From Chitinophaga agri (lineage in GTDB: Bacteria; Bacteroidota; Bacteroidia; Chitinophagales; Chitinophagaceae), in assembly GCF_010093065.1 (NCBI RefSeq), contig NZ_CP048113.1:3844001-3908000 (forward strand): a DNA stretch of 64,000 nt, in the 5' to 3' direction. The translations under genes and the position numbers were made by a program. The notes below the pieces were generated by a model. That model was given only the letters and a program-made list of their open reading frames with translations, was not told where the DNA came from and did not search any database. Each line of letters starts with the position of its first letter. Positions within the stretch are counted from its first letter, which is position 1. Positions 45,506 through 53,881 of the stretch are shown piece by piece.

Positions 45506-46087
45506 TTACAGTGAAGCATTCTGCTGACTGACAGCCCACGATCTGAAGTGCTCAAATGTAGCAGCAGCAGCATCTAACAGTCTCTGACGCTGTGTATCAT
45601 CGCCATTATAACCCTGGAGGTAGTGTACAAATGTATCCCAGTAAGACTGGGTATCGGCACCATAACCATTGAAGAAAGAAAGTGCTTTTGGCAAATCGGG
45701 AGATGACAGGTTGCGGGAGAGGATCTGGCAGATAACCTGTCCGCCAAGCGTAGAGCCTTCCAGCACATACATCGCACCCAAGGCCTGGGCATTATCTGCA
45801 ATTTCCGGAATATCATTACAGCAAATGGGCTGAATAGCAGGGGCATTGGTAATGGCTGCTATATCATCCAGTAAAAGTGCCGCTTTCCTGCGTCTTTCGA
45901 AACCACCTGGAAAAGTTATATCCATATGTGCAGCGATATGCTGCTCCAACGGATAGTAATAGCCGTAAAAAAGTTGTAACAGGCTGGTATACGCTTCGGG
46001 CGTATTGGCAGCTTTAATCCTGGGGATCAGTACACGCTCAAGATCCTGATGTTGCTTACCCGTACGTTCCCTTAACAGTTCGATCAT
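45506..46087 (-). CDS. Heme oxygenase (biliverdin-producing, BphO-like)
   Basis: 193 residues. Opens heme to biliverdin, CO and iron. The proximal ligand is His13 in RERTGKQHQDLE, and the distal helix motif is YVLEGSTLGGQVI (Gly-rich distal helix contacting heme), preceded by LGAMY. Length fits bacterial heme oxygenases linked to bacteriophytochromes. Its stop lies 33 bases from the phytochrome start, so chromophore synthesis and the apoprotein are made together. It could also serve iron release from heme taken up by the hmu system encoded 4 kb away, whose promoters have the same architecture as this operon. Confidence 0.92.
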   Translation of the reverse strand: MIELLRERTGKQHQDLERVLIPRIKAANTPEAYTSLLQLFYGYYYPLEQHIAAHMDITFPGGFERRRKAALLLDDIAAITNAPAIQPICCNDIPEIADNAQALGAMYVLEGSTLGGQVICQILSRNLSSPDLPKALSFFNGYGADTQSYWDTFVHYLQGYNGDDTQRQRLLDAAAATFEHFRSWAVSQQNASL

Positions 46088-46161
46088 TTAGACTTTATTA
46101 ATTGTTGTCAAGAGTAGTTAAAAGTACGGTGAATAAATGTCAGACGCGTGTGGAAAGATTT

Positions 46162-46611
46162 CTACGGTAACTGTACAACTGTAAACCAATAGGTATGCAG
46201 CATGCGGGTAAAAGCCACCAGATCTGAAAAGTTAGCTGGCTTGATAGTATAGCTATTGACACCCAGCTCATAACATTTAGAAATATCCTTCGCCTCTGTG
46301 GAGGTAGTGAGGATAATAATGGGCAGCCATTTCAGGTTAACGTGTTCTTTTATTTCACGCAGGGCTTCACGACCATCCTTGCGGGGCATATTCAGGTCAA
46401 GAAGGATAATACTGGGAAAAGGATACTTGTCCTCATCCGCATATTTTCCATGCCTGTTCAGATAAAACATAAGTTCTTCCCCATTCTCGACAAAACGTAA
46501 TTCCACTTCCGCACCACTCTCTTCAAAAGCCACTTTGATTAATTCCCTGTCGTCTGCGTCATCGTCTGCCACCAGTATACATTTCCTGCTACGTAGCACC
46601 TTTTTGATCAT
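46162..46611 (-). CDS. Single-domain response regulator (Rcp1-like CheY)
   Basis: 149 residues, receiver domain only. Acidic pocket Asp16-Asp17 in ILVADDDADDREL, phospho-acceptor Asp72 in IILLDLNMPRKDG, Thr in IILTTSTEAKD and Lys in YTIKPANF. Rcp1-type regulators are the usual partners of phytochrome kinases. The first gene of the operon; heme oxygenase follows after 74 bases. It has no DNA-binding domain, so it should act by protein contact, for example on motility or another kinase. The probable acceptor of the phosphoryl group from His1273 of the fusion kinase. Confidence 0.92.
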   Translation of the reverse strand: MIKKVLRSRKCILVADDDADDRELIKVAFEESGAEVELRFVENGEELMFYLNRHGKYADEDKYPFPSIILLDLNMPRKDGREALREIKEHVNLKWLPIIILTTSTEAKDISKCYELGVNSYTIKPANFSDLVAFTRMLHTYWFTVVQLP

Positions 46612-46688
46612 CCGGTATTCTGTTTAAACGGCTAAAATTACTTAAATAAAGTTGCAAAATAATAAGTGAGCACGGGAATTGTGCCTTG

Positions 46689-46719
46689 GGTCTCGTCTCC
46701 GTTGACTGGAGACGAGACC
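46689..46719. promoter_or_regulatory. Perfect hairpin in the leader of the phytochrome operon
   Basis: GGTCTCGTCTCC (46689-46700), loop GTTGACT, GGAGACGAGACC (46708-46719): 12 perfect pairs. It lies between the predicted transcription start (near 46807) and the response-regulator start. Neither side carries a T-run, so it is not an obvious terminator. Confidence 0.7.
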
Positions 46720-46813
46720 ATTAAGGACTTATTAATTTTAAAGAAACTTATGTTTTGCTTAAGTAGTCTGCATTTGGGGTGAACAAACTGCACTTTTAAT
46801 TAGGAAGCTGACA

Positions 46814-46880
46814 CGAAGGTAGGGTCAGTGCATCTAATTCATTGATCGAATCGGGAAAAAACATTACGACATAAGGAAAT
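46814..46880 (-). promoter_or_regulatory. Shared-architecture promoter of the phytochrome operon
   Basis: Minus-strand reading: TTTTTTCCCGATTCGA (edge at 46846), then 25 nt to the -7-like box TACCTTCG (46821-46814). A weaker second copy, ATTTCCTTATGTCG, lies exactly 21 bp upstream (46867-46880). The same arrangement precedes the gene at 53302, hmuR and hmuT. Confidence 0.65.
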
Positions 46881-46881
46881 C

Positions 46882-48372
46882 TCAATGCAGTTTTAACCTG
46901 GTTTCGATCATACCATTAAAGGAAGCCGGCCCCATGTGTACCACCTGTCTCATCGCTCCGATACGGCCGGCAGGATGCCCCTCTATATAATTAAGTGCGG
47001 ACATGACACACATCTCCCCGGGATCACCGAAGTCATGTGTTACATCATCGAATGAAGGAATATCTACTTCCAGGCCGTGGAAATAGTCACCGAAGCCTGC
47101 TGAGTTCTTCATATAAAAGTTAGACATGTATACAGTGTATTTGTCGATACGTAAACCAAAGAAACCTACCGGTTTTCCATAAGTAATAGACCCCACCAGT
47201 TTCACCGGCATATAGGGTTTCAGGCTGTTGATCACCAGTTCGCTGGCAGAAGCGGTACTGCCACTTACGATAAATACGACCTGTTTTACAGTATTCAGTG
47301 TACCTACGTCCTCAAACTTAAAGGTATTACCGGCCACGGTATAATCCAGGTCTGCATAGGTAGCCAGATGTCCGTTCCACATCACCGTTTCACCGGCACT
47401 GTTACGATATAACTGTTGTTTTAAAATGGGCGCTTTTCCGGTTTGTAACAGGGTATTAAAGTACTCTGTATACATTACTTTTCCATTCAGCGAGGATGGT
47501 GCAATGTGATTGACCATATATTCAGCCGTCTGTGTATAACCACCGCCGTTATAGCGGAGATCTACTATCAATGCCGTAACACCGGCAGCGGTGAACTGAC
47601 TGAAGGCCTGGTCTATAGCGGCCTTGGTAACACTATAATTAGAGAACCTGCTGTAAGCGATGTACCCTACTTTCTGCGTACCGGCATCCAGAATAGCCGT
47701 TTTCAGTACCGCTGTAGTTGAATAATTTTTGCGGGTGATGGTCACTGTACTGGTTGTGCCATTTTCCCTTTGTATGGTGAGCGTGGCGGAGTTTTGTGCC
47801 AGGGCGGACTCTATAAATGAGCCTGAATTTACATTAACAGAAGTACCGTTAATTGCGGTTACTTTCATTCCGCGGGTCAAACCGGCAGCAGCAGCCGGAG
47901 AAGAAGGATGTACGATACGTACACGCACATCGATATTCCCGTTGGCAGATAGACCGATTCCCAGATCATCCCCTTTATCGTTCAGGTCAACTGTACCCTG
48001 CCGGCCACCATCCAGGCTTTCTTCGGTGATAAAAGAATATTTGGAATGGCTGGGTGTACCTGAATATTCATAGGCCTCTCCCGTCACATCATTGATCTTG
48101 AACTGTGTCATTGCATAAAGCTCCCGCTGATAGTTAGACAGCAGATTACCACCGGTGGCATACTGACGCGGATTGAACACGTCATAGGCAGGAAGGGCAT
48201 CATACCAGAGGTATACCTGTTGCGCGTAGAGGTAGATGGAGTCCAGGGTTAGCTGTTCGCGGGTTCCTTCAGCAGGAGGTGCAGGTGGCGGGTCGGACTT
48301 GTGATCCTTTCGGCACGCCATCCAAAACATGGACAAAAACAATAGCTGGATAAGGGAGTTGCTTTTTTTCAC
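46882..48372 (-). CDS. S41-family C-terminal processing peptidase with PDZ domain, lipoprotein
   Basis: 496 residues. Lipoprotein signal with Cys in FWMACRKDHK, followed by a Pro-rich linker. A helical N-terminal domain (YLYAQQVYLWYDALPAYDVFNP) is typical of Bacteroidota S41 peptidases; the PDZ domain covers about 130-225 (LGIGLSANGNIDVRVRIVHPSSPAAAAGLTRGMKVTAING). In the protease core, DLRYNGGGY, the catalytic Ser in GSTASASELV and Lys in TYGKPVGFFG are all present. Probably anchored to the outer or inner membrane facing the periplasm or surface, cleaving unknown proteins. It lies upstream of the phytochrome operon on the same strand, but a promoter starts that operon in the gap. Confidence 0.9.
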   Translation of the reverse strand: MKKSNSLIQLLFLSMFWMACRKDHKSDPPPAPPAEGTREQLTLDSIYLYAQQVYLWYDALPAYDVFNPRQYATGGNLLSNYQRELYAMTQFKINDVTGEAYEYSGTPSHSKYSFITEESLDGGRQGTVDLNDKGDDLGIGLSANGNIDVRVRIVHPSSPAAAAGLTRGMKVTAINGTSVNVNSGSFIESALAQNSATLTIQRENGTTSTVTITRKNYSTTAVLKTAILDAGTQKVGYIAYSRFSNYSVTKAAIDQAFSQFTAAGVTALIVDLRYNGGGYTQTAEYMVNHIAPSSLNGKVMYTEYFNTLLQTGKAPILKQQLYRNSAGETVMWNGHLATYADLDYTVAGNTFKFEDVGTLNTVKQVVFIVSGSTASASELVINSLKPYMPVKLVGSITYGKPVGFFGLRIDKYTVYMSNFYMKNSAGFGDYFHGLEVDIPSFDDVTHDFGDPGEMCVMSALNYIEGHPAGRIGAMRQVVHMGPASFNGMIETRLKLH

Positions 48373-48718
48373 CTAAGTGGTTTTAAGTTGACCATTTATA
48401 GAATAGTACAGTCTGATGAAATTACGAAAAAAATACAGAGGTGCAATAATCCAGTTTAAAAGATATTATATAAAAAACTATATAAGATAATATTACACAA
48501 CATATCCAATTTTTAACCAAATTTGCAGAAAATTACCTGCATCTAACAGCAGGTAGGTAAAAATCAAAGCCTTAAAAGGGTCAAAACAGCATTAAAAACT
48601 TCCTTTGCATCGGGAGATCAACTACATCATAAAAGGAAGATTTAGGGAGATTTACGACACCACAATGCCAAACTGATCGCTGAAGGAAGCTCACAAATAA
48701 TTAAATATCAACAAGTCC
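48373..48718. other. Divergent promoter region between the S41 peptidase and glutamine synthetase genes
   Basis: 346 bases, very AT-rich, no gene. It contains near-palindromic TTATATAAAAAACTATATAA around 48465-48486, a short inverted repeat ACCTGC...GCAGGT at about 48535-48555, and a -7-like box TTCCTTTG (48600-48607) on the plus strand that could start glutamine synthetase transcription. Confidence 0.5.
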
Positions 48719-49726
48719 ATGGTAAAATTAGAGTACATCTGGCTCGATGGTTATCAACCAACTCAAAGCCTGAGAAGTAAAACCAAAATCGAAAAAGAAT
48801 TCAACGGCACACTGGAAGAACTTTCAATGTGGAGCTTTGACGGTTCATCTACAAGGCAGGCTCCAGGTGGCTCTTCTGATTGTTTGCTGAAGCCGGTTTT
48901 CTTTGTGAAAGATCCACAGAGAAAGAATGCGTACCTGGTGATGTGTGAAGTACTGAACGCTGATGGTACTCCACATCCATCCAATGGCCGTGCTACCATT
49001 GAGGACGATGATAATGATTTCTGGTTTGGCTTTGAGCAGGAGTATTTCCTGTGGAACCCAAACAACAATAAGCCTTTAGGTTTCCCTGATGGCGGATATC
49101 CAAACCCACAGGGTCAGTACTACTGCTCTGTAGGTGCTAACAATGCATTCGGTCGTGACATCGTGGAAGAACACCTGGACGTTTGTATCGAAGCTGGTCT
49201 GAACGTAGAAGGTATCAACGCGGAAGTAGCTGCTGGTCAGTGGGAATTCCAGATTTTCTCCAAAGGTGCTAAAGCTGCCGGTGACCAGATCTGGATCGCC
49301 CGTTACCTCCTGGAAAGGATCGGTGAGAAATACGGTGTATCTATCAACTGGCACTGTAAACCATTAGGTACCCTGGACTGGAATGGTTCCGGTATGCATG
49401 CTAACTTCTCTAACAACCTGCTGAGAACTGCTGGTAACAAAGCTGTATATGATAAAGTATGTGAAGCTTTCCGCCCGGTGGTGAAAGAGCACATCGATGT
49501 ATATGGTGCCGATAACCACTTACGTCTGACGGGTCTGCACGAAACCGCATCTATCCACGACTTCAGCTACGGTGTATCTGACCGTGGTGCTTCCATCCGT
49601 ATCCCTATTGCCACTGTAGACAGAGGCTGGAATGGTTACCTGGAAGACAGACGTCCAAATTCCGCAGCAGATCCATACAAAGTAGCTGCGAGAATCATTA
49701 AAACTGTAAAATCAGTAGCGCTCTAA
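48719..49726 (+). CDS. Type II (eukaryotic-like) glutamine synthetase
   Basis: 335 residues. ATP-dependent condensation of ammonia with glutamate. Length and motifs are those of GSII, not the ~470-residue GSI or ~700-residue GSIII: LEYIWLDGYQ at the start, MWSFDGSSTRQAPGGSSDCLLKPV, FGFEQEYFLW (active-site Glu), GINAEVAAGQWEFQI, NGSGMHANFSNN (ATP/glutamate site) and GASIRIPIATVDRGWNGYLEDRRPNSAADPY. It is monocistronic, with its own terminator and an AT-rich upstream region. GSII is well known in Bacteroidota and some Actinobacteria and plants, so it does not by itself show recent transfer. Confidence 0.95.
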   Translation: MVKLEYIWLDGYQPTQSLRSKTKIEKEFNGTLEELSMWSFDGSSTRQAPGGSSDCLLKPVFFVKDPQRKNAYLVMCEVLNADGTPHPSNGRATIEDDDNDFWFGFEQEYFLWNPNNNKPLGFPDGGYPNPQGQYYCSVGANNAFGRDIVEEHLDVCIEAGLNVEGINAEVAAGQWEFQIFSKGAKAAGDQIWIARYLLERIGEKYGVSINWHCKPLGTLDWNGSGMHANFSNNLLRTAGNKAVYDKVCEAFRPVVKEHIDVYGADNHLRLTGLHETASIHDFSYGVSDRGASIRIPIATVDRGWNGYLEDRRPNSAADPYKVAARIIKTVKSVAL

Positions 49727-49746
49727 GCGTAGTACACATCATAAAG

Positions 49747-49789
49747 AAAAAAGCCGTCGGCCATAGTGGTTGGCGGCTTTTTTCTTTTT
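49747..49789 (+). terminator. Terminator of the glutamine synthetase gene
   Basis: AAAAAAGCCGTCGGCCA pairs with TGGTTGGCGGCTTTTTT (G-U pairs inside) around a TAG loop, followed by CTTTTT. The A-run on the other side would also let it work for the minus strand. Confidence 0.9.
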
Positions 49790-49894
49790 ACCGTAGAGAT
49801 AAGCCATCAAAGAAAAAGCACCCGCCATTGGCGATGTACGCTCTCATGATTTCATCCATCTGGGCTAACTGTAACAATGGGAAGGACCCCAACA

Positions 49895-50923
49895 CTAGTT
49901 TGCTGACTTTACCAGCTTGTATTCGATCACCGGATAGCCTCTTGTACCACCATCATTAAGCCCCATGCTGACAAATTTCAGTTTATAGTAGTTACCTGCT
50001 GCATCTTTCACAACATAGTAGAAATTCTTGTAGATGCCATTACCAGTAGTTGCTCTCCAGCTGCTACCGATCGCATCACGTTTGTTACTGAAAGTCTGCG
50101 CAGCAATGTTTGCTGCTGTAAAGCTGTTATAACCTATCACAGTGCTATCCACTTTAGCTGCAGAAACGCCTGCATACTGGTTGATCACAACAAAGTCAGA
50201 GAAGAAGTATGGAATAGTAGCAGTGAAGTAAGCGGCATAAGACCAGGCAATATCCCAGGTTGCCTTTTTAGGTTCTACATTCACTGTATTAGCACCTTCC
50301 AGGGAAAAGAAGGTAAAGTTGAAGCTATCATCTTTAGTGATCGTAGCAGTTTTGATAGTAGTTTCTTTCAGCTTCGCGTACTGTAAGGTGTAACCGTTAC
50401 TGGTACGTGTAACACGGATCTTAAACCAGGTAGCAGGATCAGTAGCTGAAGAAGTTTCAGGTTTTACCAGGTATACCTTGTTATTGGCATCAGTAGCAGA
50501 TACTTCAGCGATAGCCGTTTTAGTCAGATCACCGTATACATCGTCGATCATACTGAGTGTACCAGCACCCTGTCCGATAGCCATTTTCACACCAGCAGTA
50601 TCTTCTATGTTCACAGTGTTGATATCTGTTTTATTTAAAGCAACGGCGCTGGCGGAGGTAAAGCCATTCAGAATGACACGGTATTCAGCCCCACCATAAA
50701 AACCGAGTACCCAGCTGGTACGTGCGCGTGTAGCGGTTGAGTCTGAGCTGAAGTCTACATATACAGTATTAGGGGAGCCTGTACCACCACCGCCATTCAG
50801 GGTAAGCTGAGAACCATCAGAAGGTGGTATCACAACGGTGGGTTCCTCATCTTTACTACATGCACTGAATAATCCGGTTCCAACAGCAAGTACGAGGAAA
50901 AGTCTGCTTAATTTCATAGCCAT
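49895..50923 (-). CDS. hmuY: HmuY-family heme-binding lipoprotein
   Basis: 342 residues (340 from MKLSRLF). Lipoprotein signal with lipobox FSACSKDE. Surface or secreted hemophore-type protein that takes heme and passes it to the TonB receptor HmuR. The N-terminal linker is Gly/Asp rich (LTLNGGGGTGSPNTVYVDFSSDSTATRARTSWVLGFYGGAEYRVILN), and the HmuY pattern of alternating TSW...LGFYGG and WDIAWSYAAYFT strands follows. It starts 25 bases after the hmuR stop, forming an hmuR-hmuY operon as in Porphyromonas. Heme ligands cannot be fixed by eye. Confidence 0.85.
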   Translation of the reverse strand: MAMKLSRLFLVLAVGTGLFSACSKDEEPTVVIPPSDGSQLTLNGGGGTGSPNTVYVDFSSDSTATRARTSWVLGFYGGAEYRVILNGFTSASAVALNKTDINTVNIEDTAGVKMAIGQGAGTLSMIDDVYGDLTKTAIAEVSATDANNKVYLVKPETSSATDPATWFKIRVTRTSNGYTLQYAKLKETTIKTATITKDDSFNFTFFSLEGANTVNVEPKKATWDIAWSYAAYFTATIPYFFSDFVVINQYAGVSAAKVDSTVIGYNSFTAANIAAQTFSNKRDAIGSSWRATTGNGIYKNFYYVVKDAAGNYYKLKFVSMGLNDGGTRGYPVIEYKLVKSAN

Positions 50924-50948
50924 TTGTGTTTAATTGTATTTATTTTGT

Positions 50949-53039
50949 TCAATAATTATTATTACGGTTCCAGTTGAAACTTAATCCCAGGAAGTAGGAG
51001 CGGCCGTACCACATCGGCAATACGCCTCCGGTAGTATGTGCCTGTCCGCTGGTCAGCGTTGAATTGCTGATATTCGTATTGTTAAACAGGTTTCTGACGC
51101 CAGCATTCACAGTTATATATTTTGTGATATTCTTAATAGCAGTAACATCTGCCTGATGGAACGCCTCAGTCCTGATCTCATGGATAAAAGCAGGAGCAGA
51201 AGTAGTGGTCACTTCTTCATATGCAGGACGTTCGCCATTGAACTTGTATGATAGGTTCAGGGCAGCCCCCAGCTTACTGAACCGGTAAGTAACGTTCGCA
51301 TTCACCTCGGGCGACCATACAAATTCAGGTGATGGATATTCCTTATTGTATTGCTCATCATCAGCAAACTGATTATACCTGGCGATGTAGGAGAACCCCG
51401 CATTCAACTGTAGTTCCTTCCAGTTGAGCACCGCACTCAGTGTAGCACCGGTAGTTTTAAACTTACTGACATTCACATAGGTGGAAGTGTCAGAACCGTT
51501 GATGGCAGCAAGGTCTATCCTGTTGTTAAAATGATTATAGAATCCGGTCGCAGTCACACCCAGACGCATAGGAGCATCCTGAATAGCCTGCCAGCTCAGA
51601 GAGCCGGTATAACTGTTAGAATATTCTGCTTTCAGGTCGCTATTGCCCCTGATGGAATGACTGGCATCAAAGAAGTAGAAGTATAGTTCCCTGAGCGCCG
51701 GTGCACGGAATCCACGGGCATAGGAAAGACGCAGATCAAGATTATCCCGTAATGCAAATTTGGTATTGATAGACGGGATCACCGGTGGTGCATCGTATAC
51801 AGCGTTTTCACTGAGTCTGACACCAGGACGTATGTTCAGCCATTGTGCAGGTGCTATCTCTGCCGACAGGAATAAAGCGTAGTCACTGATGTGCGGCATA
51901 CCCGTTATACGCTGACCGGACGATCCATCACGACGATATTCAATGCCCGGCTGGAACGACCACACCGTAGATAATGTATACTGTGCCGTACCTCTGAAGA
52001 AAATAGTATTGAACTTAGATACATCCTGCGCGCCGGCATCTGTGGCCAGTACTTCGGAGTTATTCGTAAAGTCTTTGATCGTAGTGCGTGTGATACGCTT
52101 ATAATCCTGATAGGAGCCGCTTGCATTCACACTCAGGTCCTTGTTCACCTGCCAGATGGCTTGTGCCTGATGTGTATAACGGTCTGTCAGATAATGCTGA
52201 TCGGTGGCCTTTCCATTATCATAATTGATATCACCGTTGCTGACAATATCTTCATGCAGATAATCAAGCCGGTACCATACTTTCAGTACTTTATTACTAT
52301 ATCCCAAAGAAGCATTAGCGATCAGCTGATCTTTAGGCTTCCAGGCTTTCTTACGACCGGTGAGTGAATCACTCCATCCACCGAAATCATTCCTGGTAAT
52401 ACCAGCACCCGCGAAAAAGCCTTTATGTCCCCACTGTATACCGATGTTCTCATTATGCAGGCCTTTACCTTTAAAAGCAGCATACTCCTTTCCCACTGTT
52501 TCTTCCTGTACACGTGCAGTCACTGACAATTGTTCCTGGTTATGATATTTCCTCGTGATAATATTAATAACTCCAGCCAGTGCATCTGTACCATAGACCA
52601 CCGACATAGGGCCTTCAACAATCTCTATACGTTCAATAGTATTGATATCTATCTGAGAAAGGCTCTGGCGGGTGCTACCTCTGTCTGCCAGTGGTACACC
52701 ATCAAGTAATATCTTGACATTAGTACCAGACATACCCATTACTTCCACATCTGTTTCACCTAGCGTAGCATCATTATTAAAACGCACACCCAGCTGATTA
52801 TCGAGCACGCCAAGTACATTGGTCGCACCACGCAATTGTATATACTCACTGGAAATGGTCCTCACCTGATACACTGACTGCTTCAGGGACTGCGGCGCAT
52901 ACTGACCAGTTACCACCACATCACGCAGCCGTATTGAATCAGCAATAGTATTTGACGGCGCTGTTCTCTTAACAGACTGCGCCGAGACGCTATTGCATAG
53001 GGCAATAGACAGACCTAACACAATAAATTGTGATCTCAT
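50949..53039 (-). CDS. hmuR: TonB-dependent heme receptor (HmuR-like)
   Basis: 696 residues from MRSQFIVLGLSIALCNSVSAQ at 53039; an upstream in-frame ATG at 53102 would add a hydrophobic stretch ahead of the signal peptide. TonB box and plug: LRDVVVTGQYAPQSLKQSVYQVRTIS, LGVRFNNDATLGETDVEVMGMSGTNVKILLDGVPL, IERIEIVEGPMSVVYGTDALAGVINIITR. The barrel contains RGFRAPALRELYFYF, the FRAP-type motif that marks heme receptors, and ends in an aromatic strand. Imports heme into the periplasm, where HmuT would pick it up. It is downstream of the 105-residue CxxC gene, and has its own promoter of the shared type about 190 bases upstream. Confidence 0.9.
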   Translation of the reverse strand: MRSQFIVLGLSIALCNSVSAQSVKRTAPSNTIADSIRLRDVVVTGQYAPQSLKQSVYQVRTISSEYIQLRGATNVLGVLDNQLGVRFNNDATLGETDVEVMGMSGTNVKILLDGVPLADRGSTRQSLSQIDINTIERIEIVEGPMSVVYGTDALAGVINIITRKYHNQEQLSVTARVQEETVGKEYAAFKGKGLHNENIGIQWGHKGFFAGAGITRNDFGGWSDSLTGRKKAWKPKDQLIANASLGYSNKVLKVWYRLDYLHEDIVSNGDINYDNGKATDQHYLTDRYTHQAQAIWQVNKDLSVNASGSYQDYKRITRTTIKDFTNNSEVLATDAGAQDVSKFNTIFFRGTAQYTLSTVWSFQPGIEYRRDGSSGQRITGMPHISDYALFLSAEIAPAQWLNIRPGVRLSENAVYDAPPVIPSINTKFALRDNLDLRLSYARGFRAPALRELYFYFFDASHSIRGNSDLKAEYSNSYTGSLSWQAIQDAPMRLGVTATGFYNHFNNRIDLAAINGSDTSTYVNVSKFKTTGATLSAVLNWKELQLNAGFSYIARYNQFADDEQYNKEYPSPEFVWSPEVNANVTYRFSKLGAALNLSYKFNGERPAYEEVTTTSAPAFIHEIRTEAFHQADVTAIKNITKYITVNAGVRNLFNNTNISNSTLTSGQAHTTGGVLPMWYGRSYFLGLSFNWNRNNNY

Positions 53040-53231
53040 AAAGTATAGTAGCATTAAACCCTGAAAAAAACCTTTGAACAATAAAATCCCTACGTCGTAC
53101 ACGAACAGTACAACGACGCAAACGGGTACATACCAGTTGAACGAAATAATGCTATTGTATTACACAAACTGCGGGCGGAGAATGCAGCTGACGTATAATA
53201 CCGGAATTCTTGGCGGAGTAAAGAATACATG

Positions 53232-53299
53232 CAAAATAAGCATGCGGCCATTAAAGACGTTTATCTATTCAGGAAAAAGACTTACGCGAAAGGGAAAAA
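53232..53299 (-). promoter_or_regulatory. Shared-architecture promoter of hmuR-hmuY
   Basis: On the minus strand: distal copy TTTTTCCCTTTCGCG (53299-53285), proximal copy TTTTTCCTGAATAGA (53278-53264) exactly 21 bp later, then 25 nt to the -7-like box TTATTTTG (53239-53232). The distal copy starts right beside the stop codon of the CxxC gene. Confidence 0.6.
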
Positions 53300-53301
53300 C
53301 A

Positions 53302-53619
53302 CTAACGGATAAGGTCATACACCTGTTGCAGCAGGATAGCTTGATTCATCGCTTCTTTCATATCCATCCATTCGGGCTGGGTAAAAGTGAAGCTGATATC
53401 TCTGCAGGGTGAATGTACGATGATCCTTTCTTCTCCATCAGGAAACATCATGCTACAATCATAAAATTCCTGTTGCTGCATTGTCTCATGAAATAACTGA
53501 AAGTCATGTGGAGAAAAGTTCAGGAGCAGGTTGTTGTGCCATATATATACAGTCTGGCAATTTGCACAGTGACTGATCTGAGCACTATTCTTATTACACA
53601 ATTGTCTTATTGAGCACAT
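53302..53619 (-). CDS. Small CxxC protein inside the heme-uptake locus, function unknown
   Basis: 105 residues, not recognised. A CxxC pair (HCANCQTVYIW) with two earlier Cys (residues 2 and 8) and a later one (SPCRDISFTF) suggest a metal or heme site; the rest is a small alpha/beta protein (LLLNFSPHDFQLFHETM). No signal peptide or membrane helix, so cytoplasmic. It lies between hmuS and hmuR on the same strand, and its promoter has the same architecture as those of hmuR, hmuT and the phytochrome operon, so a role in heme or iron handling is likely. Its coding sequence ends three bases from the distal operator of hmuR. Confidence 0.75.
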   Translation of the reverse strand: MCSIRQLCNKNSAQISHCANCQTVYIWHNNLLLNFSPHDFQLFHETMQQQEFYDCSMMFPDGEERIIVHSPCRDISFTFTQPEWMDMKEAMNQAILLQQVYDLIR

Positions 53620-53737
53620 ATATTGCTTTTTAAAGGATTAGCGTGTCAGATCTGTATGGCCAGGTAGCGTGCACACTACCGGCAATTACAGACTTGCATC
53701 ACTGCTAAAGGGTTTCGAGGATAGTAGCAATTCAATT

Positions 53738-53805
53738 CAAAAGTACTGCGTTGAGGGAAGGATGGTGGCTCGAAAAAGGAAAACGATTTTTCAAATAGGG
53801 AAAAA
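53738..53805 (-). promoter_or_regulatory. Shared-architecture promoter of the CxxC gene
   Basis: Minus strand: distal TTTTTCCCTATTTGA (53805-53791), proximal GTTTTCCTTTTTCGA (53784-53770) exactly 21 bp later, then 25 nt to a perfect -7 box TACTTTTG (53745-53738). The cleanest of the four copies. Confidence 0.7.
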
Positions 53806-53881
53806 GGTACAACCATAAAAAAAGGTGCCCCATCAGGAAGCACCTCTTAAGTGTAGGAATCAATCTATATTCGGCAACTTC

